Assembly (NCBI RefSeq): GCF_011745365.1
Contig: NW_024468916.1
Location: forward strand, 1,657,630 to 1,721,629
Source: Cryphonectria parasitica EP155
Taxonomy: Eukaryota > Ascomycota > Sordariomycetes > Diaporthales > Cryphonectriaceae
DNA: 64,000 nucleotides
Direction of reading: 5' to 3'
The position numbers were made by a program, and so were the translations under genes. How positions within the stretch are numbered: position 1 is the stretch's first letter; each line of letters starts with the position of its first letter. The notes beneath the pieces are model-generated. The model had not been told where the DNA came from and did no database searches. It saw only the letters and a program-made list of their open reading frames with translations. Shown here piece after piece: positions 8,899 through 18,534 of this stretch.

Positions 8899-11127
8899 TC
8901 AGTTGATATACTGACCCTGGGGTATATACTTCCAGTCCGAGAAATAAGCCGGCGTCGTCCCACTGCCGCCATTGTTGGTGGCATATACACCGACAAACGT
9001 ACCTATCATAACGCCCTCGTCGTTAGCCAAGGAAGAAGAAAAAAAGAAAGAGAAGGAGACAATGAAGAAGAACTTGGACACTTCTTATACACATGAAACC
9101 TTCTCTTCAGGAGAAACGGAGAAACACCAGGAGAGATGAAAATCGGTAACTTACCCGTAAATCCATAACTCAGCGCACTATTCGCAGCATACAAAACCGT
9201 CTGCATCTCCGACTCGGCCCCCGCCGGCCCAACCGAGAACGAAAAGTGCGTCATGTTGGCCGCCTTGATCTCGAACGTCAACGGTCTTCCCACCCACTCG
9301 CTCGGAAGAGGCGCGACAATCGGGTCAGGCACAGTCTTGGTCGAGATGCCCCGGTAGCGGATCTGTGGGATCAGCGCCGTCGTGGTGTTGGTGGTGGTGT
9401 TTGTGGTGTTGGTGCCTGGGAACGCCTGTGTGCTCTGGTTGGCGGGCAGCAGGGCAAGGCTGAGGTCGAGGTGGTGGTTCTGCGTGAGAAAGGCAGTGAC
9501 GCCTGCTTCTTCGTCAAGGGCAGTGGGTTGGTAGTCGAGGGTGACGCGGTAGGTGAAGAGGGTCTCTTGCTGGCGGCGGCCGATGAATGTCTGGCCGCCT
9601 GCTGCGTAGTTTCCATTCAGGGCGGTGAGGTTCAGAGTGGACGGCAGGAGTTTGAGTGTATTCGGGTGGTCCTCCGGCGGAGAGATGGTGAAGGAGGATG
9701 TGTTGGGATACCGCCAGTAGGTGAAGTGCGCCGGAATGCTCGAGCCAGGAGGGAATTGGTAGTCGTCGCCCTCGCTGATGAACGGGCCCGGGCCTGGAAT
9801 GTCCTTGTCTACGGGGGGCAACTCCCACACGCTCATCTTGCCGCTGATGTTTGTCCACACGGGGAACTCGTCCTCCTCCCACGTCACGGCCGTCATCACC
9901 GTCTCCCGGCCCATGGGATAATTAACAAAGGAAGGCCCAGACCTCGTCGACAGCGCGACACCCCTCCAATTCCCCTGGGCGTCTTGGAACAAGTCGGCAT
10001 GCCCCACCGTCTGGAAGTAACTCGTCGTATTGGCCGCCGTCAGTAACGGATTGGCTGGGGCTCCCTCATACGGCCCCGTCAGGTTCCTGGAGCGGGCCAT
10101 ATTCACCATGTGGCCCAGCCCTGTCCCTCCTTCGGCGTCGAGAAGGTAATACCGCCCGTCCTTGGCGTACAGGTGCGGGCCCTCGGGCGCCGAGCTGCCC
10201 GTGCCGTTCCAGAGGATCTGCCAGTCGCCGACCTCGCCTGTGTCGAGGTTCACGGTCGCGAGTTCGAGAGCCTCGTAGATCTTCCAATAGTGAGAGCCCA
10301 CGATGTAGGACGCCCCGTCTTCGTCCCAGAAGGGCGAGGTATCGTAGCCGAAGAAAGGGAAGTGGACAGCGTTGCTCCAGGATGATGGGTCGTAGGGATT
10401 GGTGGATTTGAATATGATCTGGGACCAAGAAGTTCAACATTTATCGGCCTAGTCCTATTCGTGTTACATTTGTGGACCAAGGACTCTTACATTATCCCAT
10501 CTTGAAGAATCGTTGGCTGGCCGTGTGTCGTCAAAAACAAGGGTTGTCACCAGCCAGAAGGTGCCATTGTTGTACCTGATCGTTGGGGCCCATATACCGC
10601 TTGATTTTGATCTTGAGTCAGTCGTCTTGCCGGATTATCTCTTCAAGTATTGAACGAGTGGTGGTTTTGATTCAGTACCTGGTTGAACTGTTTGTATAAG
10701 CCAGTGTCGGCAGCTGCTCTTCTCTATTGAGGACATTTCCTGCCAGACCAATTAGCGTAGTCCATGTATTTTTCTCTCTCTTTCTATTTCTCCCCTTGTT
10801 TTTCTCCTTTTCTCCTTTGCCTTTTGTAATCTCTTTTCTTCATTGCAATAAATTCAGTGTAGATTATTGGGGAAACGCCAATCACCCACCTATCAACTTC
10901 CAGTTCTGCAGGTCTTTGCTTGCATGGACCGGAATGCCTGGGAAGGCGTTGAAGCTTGACGAGGCACAAAAGAAAGTCTCGTTCCACTCAGGGACAAAGG
11001 TACAGCTGGGATCTGGGTGGAAACCTGGGAGGATAGGGTTGTAGAAGGTCGAATTTGTTCCATGTACTACGTATGGAAGAATGGCGACCACCAGAGACCG
11101 TAACACTGTCGTTATAAGCGGAGCCAT
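8899..11127 (-). CDS. Secreted GH43 glycosidase (beta-xylosidase/arabinofuranosidase type)
   Basis: Predicted 591 residues from five exons: 11127..10890, 10739..10679, 10599..10491, 10418..9155 and 9002..8899, all GT-AG and in frame. Residues 1-23 are a signal peptide. The five-bladed propeller opens with YNPILPGFHPDPS, giving Asp39 as catalytic base; Asp162 in GYDTSPF aligns with the pKa-modulating Asp, and Glu215 in SAPEGPHLY with the general acid. From about 350 a beta-sandwich of the GH43 C-terminal type follows and ends in FSDWKYIPQGQYIN, supplied by the last exon. There are many N-glycosylation sequons, three of them clustered at Asn473, Asn476 and Asn480. The likely role is removal of xylose or arabinose from plant hemicellulose oligomers outside the cell. 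Exact specificity is not determinable. The Zn2Cys6 regulator lies directly upstream on the same strand. Confidence 0.92.
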
Positions 11128-11621
11128 CTCTCGACCGACTCTACCTTGATGAATGCCTAACGGACGTTGGAGGCAGAGTTGTAATTATTACATCACGATT
11201 CACGAATATCAGGTGAACAATGTAAATATTCTCTAGATGGAATTACTGTTCTTTTTATATTCCCATTACCGCTCCCAAAGCAAGGTTGAGAGCATGTGGA
11301 TCTGATCCCACCTCATTGCATGCATGCATCACGTAGGTGTCATCCGGATAAAATCGATCTCGACAAGGGGCGGTTTATATCACCGAACTGCCTCTTACCT
11401 CGGCGGAATATTATATCGGCACAAGGATCCCCTGGAACTCTCGTAGTAACATCGTCAAGAGAGAAGGAAAAAGGGATATAGAAAAAAAAAAAAAAAAGCT
11501 TTAAATTACCACCATCAATGCACAATGGCCAACGACGGAACGTTCAACATCGTTATCTCAACTCCTTGAAAAAAATTGGCCGCATTACTGCTTCAACATA
11601 ACGTTACGGTGCGCACGCCGT
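11128..11621. promoter_or_regulatory. Promoter region of the GH43 gene
   Basis: 494 nt between the GH43 start and the regulator stop. It contains a perfect 12-bp palindrome TGCATGCATGCA at 11317-11328, about 190 nt upstream of the GH43 start, and an A-run near 11481-11496. No clear XlnR site was found by eye. Confidence 0.55.
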
Positions 11622-14600
11622 CTACTGAAACCCACCCTGATTACCAGTGCTCTCCATATTCCTGGCCCAGTTGAACCAATAACTTTCCCCCAGGCTGTCA
11701 ATATCCATCTGCACGTCGACATCACCAAAGACATCGGCCACCGGATCTGCGTCAGCCCAGAGAAAAGGTGACCCAGCCCAGGCTTGAGCTGAGTTCTGAA
11801 AAACCGACGGCGGCAGCGCCTCCCCAGACGCCGGACCGGTATTTTGGTGCATGCCATCGATGCCGGGCGAAGGGTTTGAGTTCTGATAAACTGCCTCGAC
11901 GTTGAACTGCGAAAGCGACTGAGGCGGCCCATACATGGAATTGTTATTGGCGCCGAGGTAGTGCTGCTGGGCAGCAGTCTCTTCGAGTGCCCGATCATCA
12001 AGGGTTGTTCCCGTCTTGAGGCTTGCGCCAGAAGAAGATGACTGCGTCGTCGTTGTCGTCCTTGTCTGGGCGCTCGTCGTGTTCCCAGCTGAAGCCTCGC
12101 CTCTGAGGAGACCACGCCAGTGCTCGCGCAGCCCCTCCTCTGAATAAAACGGACAAGAGCTCGCCGGAGAGGGCATCTTGCCATCCTCGACCTCCAGCAT
12201 CTCCGCCGCCCGCGCGTCTCCCTTCAACCTCTCAATCTCCTCCGCCCTGTGTCTGCGCGCCTTGGCCATGAGCTTGCGGAGGGGCACCCAGATCTGCAGC
12301 TTTTTGAAGTCGACATCGGGCCTCGCAGGGATCAGCCAGACGCTGTGCAGGGCAAGCCAGGCGCGCTCGACAAGGGGTGACAGCGGGCGGTGGGCGACCT
12401 CGATCAGGAGGAAGACAACGGCGTGCCAGTGGGTGTAGGTCTGGTACATCCAGCGCCACTGGCGGGCGCTGGGCGCCGCGTTGAGGGCGTGGTTCCACTC
12501 TGCGATCTGAAGGGCGTCCACGAGCAGCTTGTTGCGGATCTCGGTCGAGCTCTGCTCGCTGGGGGAGGCGAACAGCGTCGGGAAGTAGATCATGAGGGAC
12601 ATCTTGGACACGACGAGGTGGATGCAGGTGGTGCCCACCCACAAGGAAATCTGTGCCTTGGCGGCTGCGTACTCGAAGTAGTTCGACTCGACCGTGGCCG
12701 CGAGCTCGTCCAGCAGGCGCCGCTGGTCGTCGAGGCTTGGGGCGCCCTGTCTGCCGCCCAGGGCCATCATGCGCCTGGTGACGTCGCAGACCTTGAAGAT
12801 GTCGATGGGGAATGTCATGTCGGTCATGCCCTCGCGGGGTGTGGGCGTTTCTTTGGTCTCGGGGCTGATGTCGGCGTCGTTGATGTTGAGAGGGAATTTG
12901 GTATCGAAGCTTTCTGCTGCGATGGTGTAGTCTGTGCCTTGATCCTCGGAGGCTCGTACATCTTGATGGACTTGTTAGAAGAATGAAAGACATCCAAAAT
13001 CCAAAATCTTTGGGGAGAAAGACAGGGAGACGACATTGTCGGCAAGACATACCAAGCTGTTCGGGCGTTAGCAAAAGAGAAGAAGGAACGAAAATGGGGA
13101 AGAAAGACATGATCACAAGGATCCTCTTGGGAACTACATACCATACAAATAGTCCACCAGACCCTCCTTCGCATTTCAACTTCATACGGACTCAGATGCT
13201 TGAAGTGGGAGCCGTCTCGATGCAAGCCAAGAGCCTGCGCGATTCGGATGGCGAGCCCGACCATCATCCACACAAACCGAGGACTATCATGACGGCGGGC
13301 GAGGGCAAGAAAGACGGTAAAGGCCTGAAGCACAATCAGGTCGGGGACGTTGAGAAAGTCAGCTCGGGCGAGGGCATGTTCGAGACCCAGGCGGAACTTG
13401 AGGTTGAGTTCCCCCTTTGTGGTGCCGAAATTGTTGATTACCTAGACATGGGGGCGAGTGTGAGAAGGCTTCTCGGAAAGTTTCAGGTCAGCGCATCCAT
13501 GGACCACTCCACACGTACGTCGTCTTCCTCCATTGAGGTCACGGCGGCGTAGTAGACCGCAAACAACAGAGCCTCGTCGGCAGGCGCAAGGTTGGACGCA
13601 TCCGTCCCGCGCAGGTCACGCACCACCTTGGTCAGGGTGGGCATGTGCACAGCCTGCGTGAAGAGGTTGACGTTCTCCGAGTAGGTGTTGAGGAGAAAAG
13701 GGATCTGCGACGGCAGCGGGTGGAACTCGCGCGAGTCTACCCTGGACGGGCCCAGGTTGTGCCCAAAGAGGAACCCATGTCGCTCCGAGGGCGTCCTGTC
13801 GAGCTCTTGAGTGGACGGCGTGAGCCCTTGAGGCTGGTCGTCGTCTGACGAGTCCGAGTCGTTGCCTGCGAGGTCCATCTTGAGGCCATGAAGCTAGAGG
13901 GAGATGGATGAGTGGTCAACAAACAGCCCTGCCCCAGCTCGTCGTATACCTGCACGCGCGCACACACATACCTCGTCCTACAATGCCCAGACGTCAGTAA
14001 CGAATTGCTTGTGTTGGGGGCGTTCAAACTGATCCAGAGAGTGACATGAACATACATCGACTCGAGACCAGAAGCCGGAACTGATGTACCGGCTTCTGTT
14101 GGCATCCTTGAGAACCATCCTCCCAAACTGCTTCTGAAGTCCAGCAGTACCCGCAATAGACGGCAACTCACCACCGCCAGCATCCTGGCCGTGGCTACCA
14201 GTAGTACTGCCTGGCGAGTTCCCTGAAGACGCAGGCGCAGACGCGACGGCACTGGCCTGCTCCAGCTGGCTGCTCAGCTCTCTTACGAGGCCCTCAAGGG
14301 TCCGCAGCCTCTCCATGACATGTTGTTGCGGCTGAACAGGATGGGCCTGAGGTGCTGCGGTTGCTGCTGTCCCAGAAGACAACGAGGGGGACGGGTTGGC
14401 GGCGGCATCGTTGGTGAGGCGCTCAAGCCGTCGGGCCCACCTCGGCGGGCGGTCGTTGGAAGGAAAGACACAGGCGATATTTCCCCTCCGACAGTTGGAA
14501 CACGGGTTGGCCTTGTCGCAGCGCACCTTGCGGCGGCGGCATACGACACAGCTCCGCAGCTTCGGCGTGGACCCGGATGCATGGGCTGCAGATGTGGTGG

Positions 14601-14733
14601 TTAGCCTCGCGTCTTTTTCGGAGGGGGAGGCTGCCGAGGCCGAGACGCCCGCGACCCCATCGGTACTACTGGACATCGGTGTTGGCCCTGAATTCCCTGC
14701 ACCTGGGTCGTTGTCATATGTGATTGTGCTCAT
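11622..14733 (-). CDS. Zn2Cys6 transcription factor with two microexons
   Basis: Predicted 900 residues from six exons: 14733..14056, 13977..13972 (6 nt), 13893..13519, 13441..13142, 13056..13053 (4 nt) and 12961..11622. The binuclear cluster uses Cys62, 65, 72, 78, 81 and 88 (CVVCRRRKVRCDKANPC). The fungal transcription-factor middle region includes VINNFGTTKGELNLKFRLG (354 onward), HDSPRFVWMM, GLHRDG (425-430) and RRRVWWTICM. The 6-nt exon adds Asp-Glu to give FWSRVDDELHGLKMD; the 4-nt exon gives the family-typical CMLDVRASEDQGTDYTI. Both microexons have AG before and GTATGT after. The C-terminus is Ser/Thr/Gln-rich and ends in an acidic stretch, plausibly activating. An alternative start at 14766 would add 11 residues. 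It lies upstream of GH43 and divergent from the SDR, so it may control neighbours; this is inference. Confidence 0.85.
13053..13056 (-). other. 4-nt microexon of the Zn2Cys6 gene
   Basis: CTTG is preceded by CGAACAG and followed by GTATGTC. It is needed both for the reading frame and for the conserved LDVRASEDQG block: ATG / CTT G / AT GTA CGA. No other acceptor nearby gives that block. Confidence 0.75.
13972..13977 (-). other. 6-nt microexon of the Zn2Cys6 gene
   Basis: GACGAG is preceded by TTGTAG and followed by GTATGTGTG. It encodes Asp-Glu and joins ...FWSRVD to LHGLKMD... in phase 0. Skipping it keeps frame but removes two residues that commonly occur at this place in the family. Confidence 0.6.
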
Positions 14734-15470
14734 TGGGGTGGTGTCTTGTACATCTCCCAATAGCATAGCAAGTACAACAGTCCGGAATCCTGTTGGTTAC
14801 TATGAGAGTTTACAACCACAGCAAGCCGCAAAGTGCGAATAGGATCTGGGTTCTCCCGAACCGCCCAATCAATTAGCATCGTACATCATCCAGACTAGGC
14901 TTCTACAGATAGAAAAGAACGGGTCCCCTTCGTTCCTAAGAAGTGTAATGCGTAAGCAGGCAGGCTACCACGTTTTGCGTTGACGGCCGGACCAATTGCA
15001 CTCCGAGGGCTGGACTCCGAGTCTATTCCTGGAGACCACACGTCAAAACCCCTCTAGCGCTGTCTACCTCCCGCCGTCACTCACTCGCTCTTCTTTCGGC
15101 ACATCACCAAGCCCACCGCATTCGCTAAGGCTTCGAGCTGGTTGCGGGTGTAATCTCGCCTGGCAAGGCTGAGATGGGACATGCCAAACATTTAGTATAA
15201 GTAAATGGTGGTTCCAGCTCTTGGAGAATGTAGTATCGAAATAGGTCATCATCAACATCACAGTAAACAAACAAGCAAGAACAGCATTCCAAAAAGAAAG
15301 AAAAAGGCTCAACAACCAAATCCACAAACCTCACAAAAGAACTTTGCTTGATATCACTTGAAATCACTTCTTGTTTCCTATACTTGATTTCATTCCTCGC
15401 TCCACCATCATCACTACTCATCAAAACCACACTTCCCTTTCCCAAAAAAAAAAAAAAAAAAAAAAAAAAA
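14734..15470. promoter_or_regulatory. Divergent promoter: Zn2Cys6 regulator and SDR
   Basis: About 740 nt from which the regulator (minus) and the SDR (plus) diverge. The SDR side ends in a CT-rich then A-rich leader with a 27-nt A-run touching the start codon. Confidence 0.6.
15444..15470 (+). repeat. A27 homopolymer immediately before the SDR start codon
   Basis: Twenty-seven consecutive A precede ATG at 15471, so the run would form the last part of the 5' leader. The stretch before it (CACTTCCCTTTCCC) is pyrimidine-rich. Confidence 0.9.
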
Positions 15471-16205
15471 ATGTCTACTTCACCCATGACCGTCGCATTC
15501 CTCGGAGCCAGCACCGGCATAGGTCTGGCAGCCCTCAAGCACACCCTCGCCGCCGGCCACCAGTGCATCGCTCTCTGCCGCACTCCCCCCAAGCTCACAG
15601 ACATCCTCCCGCCTTCCTCCTACCCCAACCTCAAGGTCCTGCAGGGCAACGCCCACGACGTAGGCGCCGTGGCCCAGCTCCTCCGCAAGGAGAGCGACGG
15701 CAACATCGTCGACAAGGTCGTCTCCACCATCGGCGGCAAGCCCGCCATGTCGACCAAGTTTCTCGACGACCCAGAGGTGTGCCAGAAGGGCATGAGCACG
15801 CTGCTCGAGGCCCTGGACCAGCTGCGCAGGCAGGGCGCCACCGGCAGGCCGCACATCATCGTCTGCAGCACCACAGGCATGTCCAAGTTCGGGCGCGACA
15901 TCCCCCTCGCCATGGTCCCGCTGTACCACTTGATGCTCAAGGTGCCGCACGCCGACAAGAAGATCATGGAGGAGAGGCTGTTTGCCAGCGGCGAGGAGTT
16001 CACCGTCGTCCAGCCCAGCTTCCTCATGAATGGCGAGTCCAACAAGACCATCCGCGTCGGCATCGAGGATCCAGTGCGAGGGCGGGAGTCCACTGCCATT
16101 GGTTATGCCATCTCGCGCGAGGATGCTGGCAGGTGGTTTGCAGAGAACCTCTTGAACAGCAAGAACCCGAAATATGTCAACAAGATTGCAAAGATCACGT
16201 GGTAG
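15471..16205 (+). CDS. Atypical SDR, NAD(P)-binding Rossmann protein (NmrA-like)
   Basis: Single exon, 244 residues. The nucleotide-binding motif GASTGIG is at 12-18 in the first beta-alpha unit. VVSTIGGKPA and HIIVCSTTGMSKFG mark later strands, and HADKKIMEERLFASGEEFTVVQPSFLMNG is typical of NAD(P)-binding/NmrA-like proteins, whose members include oxidoreductases and redox sensors. The classical Tyr-x3-Lys catalytic pair is not evident; YHLMLK has the wrong spacing. No signal peptide or membrane segment is seen, so it is probably cytosolic. The start follows a 27-A run; the longer open frame beginning at 15348 reads through that run as poly-Lys and is rejected. It is divergently transcribed from the Zn2Cys6 regulator, which may make it a target. 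The substrate is unknown. Confidence 0.87.
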   Translation: MSTSPMTVAFLGASTGIGLAALKHTLAAGHQCIALCRTPPKLTDILPPSSYPNLKVLQGNAHDVGAVAQLLRKESDGNIVDKVVSTIGGKPAMSTKFLDDPEVCQKGMSTLLEALDQLRRQGATGRPHIIVCSTTGMSKFGRDIPLAMVPLYHLMLKVPHADKKIMEERLFASGEEFTVVQPSFLMNGESNKTIRVGIEDPVRGRESTAIGYAISREDAGRWFAENLLNSKNPKYVNKIAKITW

Positions 16206-16752
16206 GGAGGGGTTGGGGTTTGTTGGATATAAGGACTTGGTCTGATTGCATGTTGATATGAAATACCTGGCGCATATGAGATAGACGGTGCACGGATCTT
16301 CTTATTCCCTTCTTCTCTTTTCTCCTTCACTTTATGTTATTTGTCTTTTTGTCTCTCCTGTTTGATATTTACTGCTCTTGCCTCTCTGCAATCTCATGAT
16401 ACACTCGCTGGAAGCCATAGAATATGAGGTGGAACGAGGGGAAGGGGGGGGGGGTTGGATAAATCTAATGGAAATATTATATGATATACTTAAAACCTCA
16501 CAACATGATTGTACTTTTTATCAGTAAAACGATCGTCCTTCCCTTAGCGAACTGGACCACACTCCAAAACCCGCTCCCTGTGCCGAGGCGAGGATGGCTG
16601 GGAAATTTGCAAGGCTATTCTTGTCTGATGTGCCGTGTGGTGTGTTCGAGTCAGACAAAGCGGAACCATTGATCTCGCTACCCTTGAAGCTGCTCTTGAC
16701 GAGCCTCGGAAAGTAAGGATATACACAGTATTGACACGACACTGAGGACCTG

Positions 16753-16766
16753 CGCACGTACGTGCG
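16753..16766. repeat. 14-bp perfect palindrome CGCACGTACGTGCG
   Basis: The sequence equals its own reverse complement and contains the GTAC core seen at several other spacer palindromes in this window. Confidence 0.7.
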
Positions 16767-18497
16767 TAGCATAGTATACCCGACCTCTTGTACGGTACAG
16801 CTCATTTGCGAGGCATGTTGTTCCCTTGCCTTGAGGATCTTCAGCCAAGGATCATACTGTCAGAAAGCTTCACAAAGGCGAACATCAGACCCGCTCAGGG
16901 ACCACTTCCGTTCCCAGGGTCTCCAGAAAAGAGAGAGAGAAACAAGATCAGCACCTCTGTGAGGGGTCTGATGGCTCAACTCCTTTTCTCTTTTTCTTTT
17001 CTTCCCGAAACCATGTGGGTCGGGGCTTCTATCAAAGGTGGGAAAGGATCAATTAGGTCAAGGTCCTCTCAACTTAACTGTACAGTATCTTGGTTGTTGA
17101 AAAATTCACCAAAACTTGATACTGCATAGTGTGTGAAGAACACATTATGATACGGCACCGAAGCCACAAATTTTCGAAAAAGTCTGACGACATTCCAATC
17201 TATCTCATAGTATGGTATGTGCAAGCCACATTTTGGTTAGCTCCAAAAGTCGAACCACGTGGAAATGTGGGCGTCTTTTTTGGTTTCTTGTTTCCCCCCT
17301 TTTTTGCTCTCTCTGTTTTGACTTCCATGCCTAGCGAGTCAGATAGTAACCAGTGCCAGTGCGTGCCGGTTACTGTGGGTTCCTGGGGTTGACTCAATGC
17401 GTACCATACATAGCCACAGTAAGTACCAGCAGCCATAATGCCATATATGTGTCTGTAGCATAGCAGAACCGCGAGCGCCCTTGAGAACGTGGAGTATCTA
17501 TCTGCACCATTAGCCGGCATCTCCATGTCTCACCTGATATGCCAGGTCGCTAAAGAAACCAATTCAAGTCTACCTCTCCCAAAAAGCAAAGCCGAAGAAT
17601 ACTTATAAAAGACGCGCGGCGATTCGAGGACTTCTTGCCCTCTTGATCCAGGCCAACGTCTCTTTGGACGACGGGAGGTGGGGGAGGGAGTCTCCCCATG
17701 TTTGACTGAAGCCCGCCACACCCCAGTTGTCTCGCCCCGAGAGAATCTGCATTGTCCCTTTGTCCCATCAAGATCTTTAAGCAACTGGGAGATATTATCG
17801 CAGGTCATGGAGCCCTGTGCCTACTTCCTGTCAGCCTCCCCCGTCATTTGGGGCTTGCCTGGACTTGGAAAATCGTAAGATGATCACCAGATGGCCCTGG
17901 ATAGCCCTGGTCCCGTAGAAACTTAATTCCCACATATCCGGTCGCCCCCTGAGTTTGATCAGGTACTTGGGACCATATCTGCCGGCTAAACCTTGGACTA
18001 ACTCTCCTCTCCTTCTTTCACGCCCTATTTTGTTTATTTTAGGTTTTTGTTTTCTTTTTTTTGGTCGAGAGACAGACAGAAGGTCAAACGGTCCAGGTGG
18101 AAATATCGACGAGAAACAGGACAAGCCCCCCCACCCCCTCCCCCAGAGGGGAACTCCATAGGGCCCAGGCCATGTCGTGTGGAGTCCCCAACCCATATTC
18201 CATCATCCCCCAAAAGCACAATACACGCAAGGAACCTGCATCCGAGGGAAAAAGGGACAGGTGTTTCCACGTGGCAGGAGGGCCAAACTTGGTCCTTTGG
18301 CCGCTTGCTCTCCACCCGCCATGCGAGACTTGCAAGTCTGACAAGTTCCGCTATGACAGGTGACAGCGTCCTGTGCGTTGGAGCTAAAAGTCCACATAGC
18401 TACGGCGATGTACTGCAGCCTCGTTCAGAAACAGGGTTTTGGTGGGGGCTTTCATTTTTGGATTTTTCCTTTCCTTCTTTCCTTCTTTTCCTTTTTT

Positions 18498-18501
<4 letters not shown>

Positions 18502-18532
<31 letters not shown>
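18502..18532. repeat. (TG)n microsatellite
   Basis: About 15 uninterrupted TG units directly after an 11-nt T-run. Confidence 0.9.

Positions 18533-18534
<2 letters not shown>

Noticed and set aside
9246..10046. 266-codon plus-strand ORF over the GH43 gene
   Set aside because: Antisense to a well-supported exon; composition is a shadow of the GH43 codons.
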